From NCBI GenBank assembly GCA_000517565.1, contig CP007051.1, positions 1,488,850 through 1,532,500 of the forward strand: DNA of 43,651 nt. Direction: 5' to 3'. This document shows, in pieces, positions 21,018 through 30,789 of the stretch; position 1 is the stretch's first letter, and each line of letters starts with the position of its first letter. Under the pieces are notes generated by a model. That model ran no database searches and was not told the origin of the DNA. It saw only the letters and a list, made by a program, of their open reading frames with translations. This stretch comes from Desulfurella acetivorans A63 (GTDB lineage Bacteria; Campylobacterota_A; Desulfurellia; Desulfurellales; Desulfurellaceae). Both the position numbers and the translations under genes were made by a program.

Positions 21018-22125
21018 ATATCTCCAAAGCTTTTTTTGTACCTACGCCAAGTTTATCTATACCGAGTTTTTTAAGAGCTATTTCAAGTGTCCCTATCGTT
21101 AATATAACATCTGGAGGGTAAAAATAACCCAGATGCGCTATCCTAAATATCTTGCCCTTCATAGAACCCTGCCCATTTGATATAGAAACTCCAAATTTAT
21201 TCATGATATCTATAATTTGCTTCGAATCAATTGATTGAGGGGCTTTAACGGCAGTCAAAGAATTGGATGGCCTTTTTGCAAAAAGCTCTAAATCCATAGC
21301 TAAAATAGCTGCTTTAACTGCTTTGGCTAAAAACTCGTGCCTTTTAAAAACATTACCTAAACCTTCTTCAAGCATCATATCAACTGCAGCGTTTAAACCT
21401 AAAACAAGCGTAACAGCAGGTGTAAAGTGACCCGCTTGAGCATTAAGCTCGCCTAAAATGTCAAAGTAATACCTTTTGTTTTTATTTTGAGCTGCTATTT
21501 TTTTTGCCTTTTCGCTTATAGATAACATTGCAAGGCCAGGTGGCAACATAAAAGCTTTTTGAGAACCAGTCAAAAGTATATCAATACCCCATTCATCTGT
21601 TTTTATATCAATACAGCCTACAGCAGTAATTCCATCGACAACAAAAACAACTTCAGGATATTTTTCTTTTAGCATTTTGCCGATCTCATCAATTGGATGA
21701 AATACGCCTGTGGAGGTTTCGCATGCTTGCATATAAACAGCTTTAGGAGAGTATTTTTTAACATAATCTTCAATCTCTTGAGCGTTTGCAAAATCTCCGT
21801 ATTCTTTTTTCAATATTATCGCTTGAGCCCCAAAACTACTAACAAGTTGGCTAAAGCGCTCACCAAATTTACCAGCTTCAACAACAAGTGCTTTATCATT
21901 TTCTGATAGGATATTAGAAACTGAAGCTTCCATTGCACCAGTTCCACTTGATGCAAAAATTACTATGTCGTTTTGCGTTTGAAATATTTTCTTTAATTTT
22001 TCTCTAACTTTTTCATGTAAATCTATATATTCTTTAGTCCTATGATGAATAATAGGCGCTGCCATAGCTAATGCAATTTTTTCTGGCACTGGTGTTGGTC
22101 CTGGTGTCATGAGGTATCTTTTCAT
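21004..22125 (-). CDS. class V aminotransferase (serine-pyruvate/alanine-glyoxylate type)
   Basis: PLP-dependent aminotransferase of 373 residues. TPGPTPVP opens the family; D164 in FVVDGITAVG holds the pyridine nitrogen and K190 in TGSQKAFMLPPG forms the Schiff base. SSGTGAMEAS near 59-68 binds the phosphate. Members act on serine, alanine, aspartate or phosphonate-derived amines; the substrate cannot be fixed from sequence. GGAG precedes the ATG, 16 bases after the peptidase stop. Confidence 0.92.
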
Positions 22126-22141
22126 GATTTTTCTCCTTTAA

Positions 22142-23338
22142 TTAAAAAGAAATGTCGTTAATATTACCCAAACATGTTAAATGCATTTTTTCTGTGTTCA
22201 TTAGATTCAATACTTCCATAATATCATTTAAAGTTACTCTGTCTACATTTAAAAAAATATCCTTTGGATCCTGGTATGCATTGTAAGTTAAATAATCACT
22301 ACCAAGTTTTATCATCAAACTATTTGTACTCTCAAGAGATAAACCATATTGACCTTTAAAATTTGTTTTTATATCCTCAAGCTCACTCTTTGTCATGCCA
22401 TTTTTTTTAAATTTATTAAATTCTTCAATGCAGGCATCTATTAAATTTTGTGTTTTTTCATTGGATGTTGAACTTGATATATAAAAAATACCACCCTTTT
22501 TGAAAAACATAATACTTGAGTAAATACTGTAACATAGAGATTTTTCTTCTCTGATTGACTGAAAAAGCCTAGAACTCATATTGCCACCAAAAAAATTATT
22601 AGCCAAAAAAGCAGCGTATTTTCTTTTGTCATAAATACTAAATAACTCACAACCTAAAATTATGTTGGTTTGTTCAAGTTGTCTCTTTATTATGTCTTTG
22701 CCGGGTATAAATTTAAATTCATAATCACTTATAAAACTCGATTTTTCAAAATAATCTTTATAATAAAATTCTTGCTTATCTTTTACCTCAATTTTTGCTC
22801 CTTCCCCAACATAAGCAACAATCATATTTTCTGGTTTGTAAAACTTTCCTAAAAAGTTAAGTAAATCCTCCCTCGTGTAAGATGCAATTTGCTCTTTTTT
22901 ACCAAGTATAGGCTTTCCTAAACTCGTAGGAATTGCATTTTCAAAAAATGCATCAAATACAGCTGATTGCGGATCATCATTTGATGCATTAATTTCTTCA
23001 ATAATTACATCTTTTTCTTTTTCCAGCTCGACATTATTTAAAGTAGGATTTGTAATAATATCAATTAATACATCCCATGCTTTTTCAATATAATCATTTA
23101 AAACTTTTACATAAAAACATGTATACTCTTTTGATGTAAAAGCATTTATAATACCACCAAGCCTATCAATTTCTTTTGCAATATCAAAATAAGAGCGCTT
23201 ATTAGTCCCTTTAAATACCATATGTTCAAGCATATGGGACAAGCCTCTTTCATTATCATTTTCATAAGCGCTACCTACTTTAACGAAAATACCAACACTG
23301 CCAACAACACCGGATTTTTTAAGTGTCTGAAGCTTCAT
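22142..23338 (-). CDS. M16-family zinc metallopeptidase
   Basis: Probable processing peptidase of 398 residues. The inverted zinc motif HMLEH at 35-39 and the distal Glu at about 115 in KEKDVIIEEI complete the metal site. A second, non-catalytic M16 domain fills the C-terminal half. The N-terminus is short: the usual opening of roughly 15-20 extra residues (TLxNGL plus variable loop) seems absent, and only KLQTLKKSG precedes the first core strand. The ATG overlaps the end of pnp by 20 bases with only a weak AGAAGAAG upstream. The pnp-M16 pairing is common in bacteria. Confidence 0.9.
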   Translation of the reverse strand: MKLQTLKKSGVVGSVGIFVKVGSAYENDNERGLSHMLEHMVFKGTNKRSYFDIAKEIDRLGGIINAFTSKEYTCFYVKVLNDYIEKAWDVLIDIITNPTLNNVELEKEKDVIIEEINASNDDPQSAVFDAFFENAIPTSLGKPILGKKEQIASYTREDLLNFLGKFYKPENMIVAYVGEGAKIEVKDKQEFYYKDYFEKSSFISDYEFKFIPGKDIIKRQLEQTNIILGCELFSIYDKRKYAAFLANNFFGGNMSSRLFQSIREEKSLCYSIYSSIMFFKKGGIFYISSSTSNEKTQNLIDACIEEFNKFKKNGMTKSELEDIKTNFKGQYGLSLESTNSLMIKLGSDYLTYNAYQDPKDIFLNVDRVTLNDIMEVLNLMNTEKMHLTCLGNINDISF

Positions 23339-25457
23339 TTTTATTGTCTTCTTCTTGATTTTCTTGATTTTCTAATTTTAGAGCTTTAAGGGATAAAGAA
23401 ATTCTTCCAAATTTATCTATGCCTATAATCTTTGTTGTAACTCTATCACCAACACTCAACACATCAGAGACACTTTTGACTCTTTTTGTGTCAATCTGAG
23501 ATATATGCATCAAGCCTTCTTGATTTGGAGAAAACTTTACAAAAGCACCATAATCTTCAATACGACTTACTACACCCTCAACAATTTGGCCTTCTTCAAG
23601 CTCGCCTATGGATATTTTTATAAGCTGAATTGCTCTTTCTAAATCTTTTGTATTGCTTGCAAAAATATTTACTCTTCCATCTTGTTCTATGTCAATTTTT
23701 GTATTTGTCTCTTCTATTATAGACTTAATTACTTTACCACCTGGACCAATTAAATCCTTTATTTTATCAGCACTTATGTTTATAACTGTAACCTTTGGAG
23801 CATACTCAGAAAGCTGCGATCTGTATGTAGGCAAAGTTTCAAGCATTTTATCAAGTATAAAAAGCCTTGCTTTTTCTGCTTTTTCTAAAGCATACATTAA
23901 AAGCTGTTCATTAACACCTTCTATTTTTATATCCATCTGGAGTGCATTTATTCCGTCTTTTGTGCCTGCAACTTTAAAATCCATATCGCCATAATGATCT
24001 TCATCGCCCATTATATCAGTTAAAATATAATAGTTATCTTCCGATTTTATAAGGCCCATAGCCACGCCACTAACAGGCTTTTTTATAGGCACTCCCGCGT
24101 CCATTAAAGACAATGTAGCACCGCACACAGTAGCCATAGAACTCGACCCGTTTGACTCTAAAATATCAGAAACTATACGTATAGCATATGGAAAATCAGC
24201 TTCATCTGGTATTACTGGCTCGATTGCACGCTTAGCCAAAGCCCCGTGACCTATTTCCCTTCTTCCTGGCGCCCCAAGACGTCTTACTTCTCCAACACAA
24301 AATGGTGGAAAATTATAATGCAACATAAATCGTTCAAATGTTTCACCACCAATATTATCAATAATTTGCATATCGGATTTTGATCCAAGTGTAGTAACAA
24401 CTAAAGCCTGTGTTTCTCCCCTTGTAAAAACAGCAGAACCATGAGTTCTTGGTAAAATACCCACTTCACAGGTAATCGGCCTTATGTCATCAAGCCCTCT
24501 GCCGTCAATTCTTATACCTGTTGAAATAATTTTATCTCTGACTAAATTTTTAATTGTTCCTTCAAATGCTGCTTTTAACTTTGCTTCAAAATTTTCTTCT
24601 TCGCTGAATTCTTCACTTAGCTTTTCTAAAGCTGCTTTAAAGATAGAATCTATCTTTTCATGCCTTGTTTTTTTGTCTATTATATTAAGAGCCTGTTGTA
24701 ATTCATCTATACATAAAGCTTCCATTGCAGTCATAATTTTATCACTAACACTCATAGGCTCATATTGTCTTTTTGGTTTTGCTGCATCTTTGATTATTTT
24801 TTCTTGCAAGTCAATAAGTTTATTAATAACTTTTTGAGCGTAGGAAATAGATTCTACCATTGTTTGAGTTGTTATTTCATTTGAACCAGATTCTATCATG
24901 TTTATAGCATTTTTAGTGCCTGCTACTATCAAATTTAATGGAGAATCTTTAAGCTCAGACTGCGTAGGCAGTGGTATAAACTCTTTGCCTCTAAGCCCTA
25001 TCCTGCAAGCTGCGCAAGGTCCAAAAAACGGTATATCAGAAATATTTATAGCACAAGACGCTGCCAATACTGAAGCAACAACGATATCGTTTTCTTGATC
25101 TGCAGAGATTGTAGTAACTATTACTTGCGTTTCTTGCTTATAATCCGATGGAAAAAGTGGCCTAATTGACCTATCTATAAGTCTTGAGACAAGTGTTTCA
25201 TAATCACTTGGTTTACCTTCGCGTTTTACAAACCCACCTGGAATCTTACCTATTGCGTAAAATTTTTCCTGATAATTAACAGTTAATGGAAAAAAATCCA
25301 AAAATTCTTTTGGTGGTTCTTTGGTTGAAACTACAGTAGCTAAAACTACAGTATCACCAATTGATACCACGCAAGCACCATCAGCCTGCTTTGCCCACTT
25401 CCCAGTTTGGATAGAAATCTTTTTTCCATATATGTTGTCTTGTACTTCGAAAATCAT
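23319..25457 (-). CDS. pnp: polynucleotide phosphorylase
   Basis: Exoribonuclease of 712 residues that phosphorolyses RNA 3' to 5' and works in mRNA decay. Two RNase PH domains (about 10-230 and 310-540) flank an all-helical linker. GTKDGINALQMDIKIEG is the catalytic region of the second domain. The KH motif LIGPGGKVIKSI is at about 568-579 and the S1 domain GQIVEGVVSRIEDYGAFVKF follows. The acidic tail contains an ENQENQEED repeat. It overlaps rpsO by four bases. The rpsO-pnp order is widely conserved. Confidence 0.97.
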   Translation of the reverse strand: MIFEVQDNIYGKKISIQTGKWAKQADGACVVSIGDTVVLATVVSTKEPPKEFLDFFPLTVNYQEKFYAIGKIPGGFVKREGKPSDYETLVSRLIDRSIRPLFPSDYKQETQVIVTTISADQENDIVVASVLAASCAINISDIPFFGPCAACRIGLRGKEFIPLPTQSELKDSPLNLIVAGTKNAINMIESGSNEITTQTMVESISYAQKVINKLIDLQEKIIKDAAKPKRQYEPMSVSDKIMTAMEALCIDELQQALNIIDKKTRHEKIDSIFKAALEKLSEEFSEEENFEAKLKAAFEGTIKNLVRDKIISTGIRIDGRGLDDIRPITCEVGILPRTHGSAVFTRGETQALVVTTLGSKSDMQIIDNIGGETFERFMLHYNFPPFCVGEVRRLGAPGRREIGHGALAKRAIEPVIPDEADFPYAIRIVSDILESNGSSSMATVCGATLSLMDAGVPIKKPVSGVAMGLIKSEDNYYILTDIMGDEDHYGDMDFKVAGTKDGINALQMDIKIEGVNEQLLMYALEKAEKARLFILDKMLETLPTYRSQLSEYAPKVTVINISADKIKDLIGPGGKVIKSIIEETNTKIDIEQDGRVNIFASNTKDLERAIQLIKISIGELEEGQIVEGVVSRIEDYGAFVKFSPNQEGLMHISQIDTKRVKSVSDVLSVGDRVTTKIIGIDKFGRISLSLKALKLENQENQEEDNKNEASDT

Positions 25458-25732
25458 ATTTGACCTTTAACTCTTAAACCTAACTCTTTAACCACTTTTT
25501 TAAATTCAGAAAAATTGTGCTTTTCTAGGTATTTTAACAACCTCCTTCTCTGGTTAACCAGTCTTAGTAAACCTCTGCGTGTTTGAAAATCCTTTTTATA
25601 GTTTTTAAGATGCTCTGTTAAATAATTAATACGTTCTGTTAAAAGAGCAATTTGTACTACAACCGAACCGCTATCTTTCTCATTAGCACCAAATCTTTTA
25701 ATTATTTCCTGTTTTTGTTCCTTGGTTAACAT
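25454..25732 (-). CDS. rpsO: 30S ribosomal protein S15
   Basis: Small-subunit protein of 92 residues that binds the three-way junction of 16S rRNA. LTEQKxxII-type helix 1, DSGSVVVQIALLTERI, LTEHLKNYKKDFQTRRGL and RRRLLKYL are the canonical helices. I placed the start at the ATG at 25732, which follows GAAGGAG at proper spacing; an in-frame TTG two codons upstream is too close to that site. A strong promoter lies upstream. Confidence 0.97.
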   Translation of the reverse strand: MLTKEQKQEIIKRFGANEKDSGSVVVQIALLTERINYLTEHLKNYKKDFQTRRGLLRLVNQRRRLLKYLEKHNFSEFKKVVKELGLRVKGQI

Positions 25733-25761
25733 ACACAACTCCTTCTCTTCATCTTATTGTT

Positions 25762-25790
25762 ATTATACTCGATAAAAGATGCTTTGTAAA
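25762..25790 (-). promoter_or_regulatory. rpsO-pnp promoter
   Basis: On the minus strand TTTACA (25785-25790) and TATAAT (25762-25767) are 17 bases apart, immediately after the trmFO stop. It allows rpsO and the downstream genes to be transcribed independently of trmFO. Confidence 0.65.
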
Positions 25791-25796
25791 GAATTA

Positions 25797-27074
25797 TTAA
25801 AACAAACCGTTATTTTTGCAAAAATCAAACAAACTTTTTAATGCTTGCTTTGCTTTATCTAATTTTGGTTTAGAATTTTCAATTAAACCAAAATTAGGTC
25901 CCATAGGCTGTAGGTAATCTTTGGGTTGTGTAATATAGTTTATTAAGCCGCCAAGCATGGTGTCTTTTGGTAATTCTAACAAGTCTTTCTTCTCAAGAAG
26001 CCTTGAAACATTAATACCAACAAACATACCACTTGCGGCACTTGCAATATAGCCTTCAACACCTGTAATTTGACCGGCAAAAAAAATATCTGGCATATCT
26101 TTCAAGTTTAAATATTTGGTAAGCAAATGCTGAGATTGCAAGTAGGTATTTTTGTGCATAGAACCTAGTTTTGCAAATTCAGCATTTTTTAGAGCAGGTA
26201 TGAGCCTAAATACCCTTAATTGCTCTTTATAGGTGAGTTTCGTTTGAAAGCCAACCAATGATAAAATAGTGCCTGATTGATTTTCTTTTCTAAGTTGAAC
26301 TACAGCATAAGGCCTTTTATTGTCTTTTAGTAAACCAACTGGCTTCATAGCCCCAAAACGCAGCGTTTCAAAGCCTCGCTTTGCAAGCTCTTCTACTGGC
26401 ATACAACCTTCAAAAAAGTGCGGTTTTTCAAAATCTTTATATTCAACACATTCAGCATTAACTAAGGCGTTATAGAACTCTTTATATTCATCTTTAGATA
26501 ATACACAGTTAAAGTAATCTTTACCACTTTCGTACCTGTTTGCCCAAAAACCTTTTGAAAAATCTACACTTGAAGCTAAAACATGTGGAGCTATGGCATC
26601 GTAAAAATACAGATTTTTTCTCCCTGTTATTTTTATTATTTCGTTTTCCAAATCTGCTGAAGTTAAAGGACCACTTGCAATAATGACTATATCATACTCA
26701 ATAGGTATTTTCTTTACTTCTTGTCTTACAATTGTAATATTTGGGTGTGCTTCTATTATTTGCGTTATGGTTTGAGAAAATATGTTTCTATCTACAGCTA
26801 AAGCCCTTCCTGCTGGCACCTGAGAAAGCCTTGCAACAGACATCGTCAAAGAACCTAATAGACTCATTTCTTTTTTTAGCAAGCCTGCGGCTGTTTTTAT
26901 AGATATTGAACCCAAAGAATTAGAACATACAAGCTCGCATAAATTACCTGTCGTATGAGCTGGTGTTTGCTTTAGGGGGCGCATCTCATACAAATCAACT
27001 CTAAAACCATTTTGAGCTATTTTATATGCTGCCTCGCAGCCAGCAAGTCCGCCACCAATAACACACACTCTCAC
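25797..27074 (-). CDS. trmFO: folate/FAD-dependent tRNA uracil-54 C5-methyltransferase
   Basis: Makes ribothymidine at position 54 of tRNA using methylenetetrahydrofolate and FADH2; 425 residues, cytoplasmic. GGGLAGCEAA at 7-16 is the FAD-binding loop. YEMRPLKQTPAHTTG, CSNSLGSISIKTAAGLLKKE and FAGQITGVEGYIASAASG are hallmarks separating it from GidA/MnmG. The start is GTG with GAGAG-type sequence upstream. It heads the minus-strand run, but rpsO has its own promoter just after it. Confidence 0.96.
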   Translation of the reverse strand: MRVCVIGGGLAGCEAAYKIAQNGFRVDLYEMRPLKQTPAHTTGNLCELVCSNSLGSISIKTAAGLLKKEMSLLGSLTMSVARLSQVPAGRALAVDRNIFSQTITQIIEAHPNITIVRQEVKKIPIEYDIVIIASGPLTSADLENEIIKITGRKNLYFYDAIAPHVLASSVDFSKGFWANRYESGKDYFNCVLSKDEYKEFYNALVNAECVEYKDFEKPHFFEGCMPVEELAKRGFETLRFGAMKPVGLLKDNKRPYAVVQLRKENQSGTILSLVGFQTKLTYKEQLRVFRLIPALKNAEFAKLGSMHKNTYLQSQHLLTKYLNLKDMPDIFFAGQITGVEGYIASAASGMFVGINVSRLLEKKDLLELPKDTMLGGLINYITQPKDYLQPMGPNFGLIENSKPKLDKAKQALKSLFDFCKNNGLF

Positions 27075-27083
27075 AATTGATTA

Positions 27084-27112
27084 ATCCTACATAAATTTTT
27101 GTGTTTTTTCAA
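27084..27112 (-). promoter_or_regulatory. possible trmFO promoter
   Basis: TTGAAA (27107-27112) and TAGGAT (27084-27089) on the minus strand are 17 bases apart, ten bases from the GTG start. The -10 box is a weak match. Confidence 0.35.
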
Positions 27113-27119
27113 GGCAAGA

Positions 27120-27137
27120 GGGGTCTTTGCAGACCCC
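27120..27137 (-). terminator. GC-rich hairpin after the aldo/keto reductase gene
   Basis: GGGGTCT (27120-27126) and AGACCCC (27131-27137) form a perfect 7-bp stem with a TTGC loop, 17 bases past the reductase stop. On the minus strand TCTTGCCTTG follows, only moderately U-rich. It is the most GC-rich element nearby and a likely transcription end between the reductase and trmFO. Confidence 0.55.
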
Positions 27138-27153
27138 CGTTTAGATGGGTCGA

Positions 27154-28131
27154 TTACGGCGGCGCCATAAATTCTGGGCCGATAGGATCTTTGATGAAGG
27201 TATTTAATATAAGATCGATTTGGTGGCTATCTTGGGGTGATACTTTAAAATCAAACAGTTCCTTTATATAAGACAGTTGAGAAGGTTTTCTTGCTCCAAT
27301 TAATGCTATATCAGCTCCTTTTTGATCTAAAATCCATCTAATTGCCAAATGTATAACACTTTTATTGTACTTTTCTTTTGCAAATTTATCCAACTCTTGC
27401 GTAGCTTTTAAGTATTGCTCATATCTTGGAGGCTGAAATTTTGGGTCAATTTTTCTTAAGTCATCACCACTAAACTGTGTATCTTTTGTCATTCTTCCGC
27501 TTAATAAACCCCTACATAAAGACCCATAAAGTAACGTTTTTATATTATTTTCGTAGCAGTACGGTAAAATTTTTTCTTTTGCGCTTTGTTCGTATAAATT
27601 AAATGGCGGTTGAGAAGTATGAATTGGCGCATATTTTCTAAAAATTTCCATCTGTTCTACAGAATAATTGCTTACACCAATTGCTCTTATTTTTCCTTCT
27701 TTATATAAATTAAGTAATGTTTCTGCAGTTTCTTGAAAATTTACAGTTTCATCTGGCCAGTGTACTTGATATATATCAATGTAATCTGTTTGCAATCTTT
27801 TAAGTGAATCCTCAATTTCTTTTTGAATACGATCTTTACTTGAATTTCTAAAAACTTTACCGTCTTTCCATTCAAGCCCAACCTTTGTAGCAATGACTAC
27901 TTCATGTCGTTTGCCAAAAAGTTTTACTGCTTTACCAACAATCTCTTCAGATAAACCAAAACCATAAACGGGCGCCGTATCAATTAAATTTATGCCTATA
28001 TTTAAAGCTTCCAAAATTGTTTCAATAGATTGCTTTTCATCGCTTCCACCCCACATCCAACCGCCAATTGCCCATGTCCCAAGTCCAATTCTGGAAGCTT
28101 TAATTGTATTGTTAATATATGTAAACTCCAT
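27154..28131 (-). CDS. aldo/keto reductase
   Basis: NADPH-dependent oxidoreductase of 325 residues with a TIM-barrel fold. NLIDTAPVYGFGLSE near 49-63 contributes the catalytic Asp and Tyr, VIATKVGLEW the Lys, and IYQVHWPD the His. IGARKPSQL near the C-terminus binds the NADPH phosphate. The substrate is unknown. GAGGAGG precedes the ATG, and a promoter lies about 45 bases upstream, so it is probably a single-gene unit. Confidence 0.93.
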   Translation of the reverse strand: MEFTYINNTIKASRIGLGTWAIGGWMWGGSDEKQSIETILEALNIGINLIDTAPVYGFGLSEEIVGKAVKLFGKRHEVVIATKVGLEWKDGKVFRNSSKDRIQKEIEDSLKRLQTDYIDIYQVHWPDETVNFQETAETLLNLYKEGKIRAIGVSNYSVEQMEIFRKYAPIHTSQPPFNLYEQSAKEKILPYCYENNIKTLLYGSLCRGLLSGRMTKDTQFSGDDLRKIDPKFQPPRYEQYLKATQELDKFAKEKYNKSVIHLAIRWILDQKGADIALIGARKPSQLSYIKELFDFKVSPQDSHQIDLILNTFIKDPIGPEFMAPP

Positions 28132-28172
28132 TTTACCTCCTCATAGAAAATTTTCTAATTGCTTATATAAAT

Positions 28173-28200
28173 ATAATAAACATAATTTATAGTTTGTCAA
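28173..28200 (-). promoter_or_regulatory. aldo/keto reductase promoter
   Basis: On the minus strand TTGACA (28195-28200) and TATTAT (28173-28178) are 16 bases apart. It is divergent from, and close to, the promoter at 28228-28255. Confidence 0.62.
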
Positions 28201-28227
28201 GTTACAGGCTTGCTGGATTTTGTTAGC

Positions 28228-28255
28228 TTGACAAAACCATGTCATTTGGTATTAT
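28228..28255 (+). promoter_or_regulatory. promoter of the GGDEF/EAL pseudogene
   Basis: TTGACA (28228-28233) and TATTAT (28250-28255) are 16 bases apart with TGG before the -10, an extended -10 element. The ATG at 28284 would lie about 20 bases from the transcript start. A near-consensus promoter on a broken gene suggests recent inactivation. Confidence 0.6.
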
Positions 28256-28283
28256 TAATGTAGATTAATTCAGTAAACTTCTA

Positions 28284-30789
28284 ATGAGAAATAGGATTAT
28301 TTTTGTGGATACAACAAAGCAAGAGATTTTTGAAAAACTTTTTTTAGCTTTAAAAAATATAAACCAGTTAATCATAAGAGAGGACGACCAAAACAGCTTA
28401 TTTGAAAAATGTGCGAAAACCTGATAAAAGATTTAGGTTTCAGCATTGTTGTTGTAGGAGAAATAGATAATACAAACCATCTTAAAAATAATACACAAAA
28501 AAGGAGAAAATTCACAATTATTTGATGATATTCCAATTTCAATTAATGGCAAAAACGAGTATGGCAAAGGTACGGCTTATTTAGCTTACAAGACAAATAC
28601 GGTTATTATAAATCAAAATACACTTACAACACCCTATCAAAAGTAAATCATTTGCTTATAAAATCAACATCTAAAAACGAACTAATTGAAAAAATTTGCG
28701 ATGTTTTTGTAAATTATGGCGAGTTTGATTTAGCTGGATTATTCATTTTAGATGATAAAAACAAACTTAAACTTACAAAATATTCAGGTAAAAATAAACA
28801 AGATATTGAGTATTTGTTTTTTGCAAATGATAAATTTCAAAACCCTAATGAATCCTGGCCCACAATTAAATCATTTAACAAAAAAAGTATTTTTATAAAT
28901 AATGATACGCTGCAAAATAAAAATCTCGCTGTTTTTAAACAAAAAATGCTTGAATATGGTTTTCAATCATCATGCGCTTTGCCTATTATACAAAATGGAA
29001 AAACCATTGGCGTTATTAATCTATATTCAAAAAAACCTCACATATTTGATAAAAAAACTTATGAACTTTTGAAAGAAATTGTAGATGACATAAATTATGC
29101 ATTGGATAAATTCGAAAATCAAAAATGGATGCAGATGTTTTCTGTTGCTTTAAATAGTGGTTTTGATTTTGTAGTAATTACTGATTTCAAATTTGATATT
29201 GTATATGTAAACGAAACCACATTACTTGCAAGCGGTTATAAAAAAGAAGAATTACTTGGCAAAAACCACAGGATATTTTCATCAGAGCTTCATTCTAAAG
29301 AATTTGCCAAAAATTTTTATACAACGTTAAAAAATAAAAAAGTGTTTGCTGATATTATTTTGTATAGAACTAAAAACGGCCACATAATCCAATCTTACAC
29401 TACCGTTGTACCATATGAATTTAGTAATGAAATATACTACATTGCAATCGGAAAAGATTTGTCAAAAGACAAGGGTCTTCAATTTAAGCTGGATTACTAC
29501 ATAAACCACGATCCAGTAACGAGTTTATATAATCAAAAATATTTTTTAGAAAATATTGACATATACCTTAAAGAAATCAATGAAAAAAAAATTAAATACG
29601 CATTAGTCATACTTGATCCAAAAGATTTTACAAATATAAATACTTACTATGGTTTTAGTGTTGGTAATGATGTATTAAGAGAAATTGTAAGAAAACTACA
29701 AAATATCATTAAACCAGGTGATATTATTGCAAGACTTTCTGAAAATAAATTTGGTTTATTTGTTAAAAACCTTTATGCAAAAGAGCAAATACTTGATTAT
29801 ATCGAAATTTTAAAAGATACATTAAGCAAACCAATTACTGTCTCTTATGGTAACATAAATATTGAATTTAATATCGGCGTGAGTTTTTTTCCGGATAATG
29901 CCAAAAATGCCCAAGATTTGCTTGCTAAAGCGTATGTTGCCCTAAAACATGCAAAAGAAGGTAACTATCCTTATAAATTCTACCAAAAAGAAGACGAAGA
30001 ACAGTTAATTAAACAAATTCAATTAAAAAAAGACCTCGAAAAAGCTGTAAAAGAAAATGAATTTACCTTATATTACCAACCTTATGTTAAAAACGCTTCA
30101 AGTGAAATTTGTGGCGCTGAATGTTTACTTAGGTGGAATCACAATGGAAAAATTATTGCGCCTGGTGTATTTATAGAAACACTTGAAGCTACAGGCTTAA
30201 TAGAATATGTTGAAGATTTTATTATTGACAAAGTAGCATATTTTCAAAAAACAATTCTTACGCAATATAAAAAAACTATCCCCATATCTATAAATATTGC
30301 ACCAAATAGCTTTAAAAGTAAAAGTATAATTAGAAAATTAACAAATGCTATTACAAAGTACGGTCTTGATCCAAAATATCTATCTATTGAAATTTTAGAG
30401 AGACTTTTTATTGAAAACTTCGATTACATAAAACAGATACTACATACAATAAAAGGACTTGGAGTATCTATTGCTTTAGATGATTTTGGTACAGGATACT
30501 CTTCTTTGTCTTACCTTTGTCTTACCTTTCTCAATTACCTATAAATACCATAAAAATTGATATTTCTTTTATAAAAACATTGGAAACCAATCAAACTTCA
30601 TACCAGCTTGTCAAAGCCATTGCATCAATATCAAAAAATTTAAATTTAAAAACTATTGCAGAAGGAGTTGAAAATTCTAATCAACAAAAGATTTTAAAAG
30701 ATTTGGAAATTGATTGCCTACAAGGTTACTTATTTTATAAACCAATGGACGAAGAAAATTTCAAACAATTGCTTAACTCAACAATTTAA
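28284..30789 (+). pseudogene. decayed GAF-GAF-PAS-GGDEF-EAL c-di-GMP signalling protein
   Basis: Reading across frames gives one cytoplasmic signalling protein. A first GAF-like domain (28284 to about 28630) is broken near 28415 (extra TG, CENLIKDLGF resumes), near 28500 at a poly-A run, and near 28630. A second GAF follows (about 28640-29120), then PAS (about 29130-29470), GGDEF (about 29480-29990) and EAL (30040-30789). The GGDEF motif is degenerate (SENKF). The EAL domain keeps its metal and catalytic residues: E in GAECLLRW, N in SINIAP, E in IEILE, DDFGTGYSS, K in TIKID, E in AEGVEN and QGY. A perfect 11-bp tandem duplication at 30505-30526 (TTTGTCTTACC twice) shifts the frame inside it; removing one copy restores SSLSYLSQLP. 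Two open pieces (28652-30544 and 30517-30789) remain, and neither holds a full EAL domain. Confidence 0.85.

Noticed and set aside
28652-30544. Intact 630-residue GGDEF/EAL protein starting at TTG 28652
   Set aside because: It lacks a ribosome-binding site, coding similarity continues upstream in other frames, and the EAL domain is cut by the 11-bp duplication.
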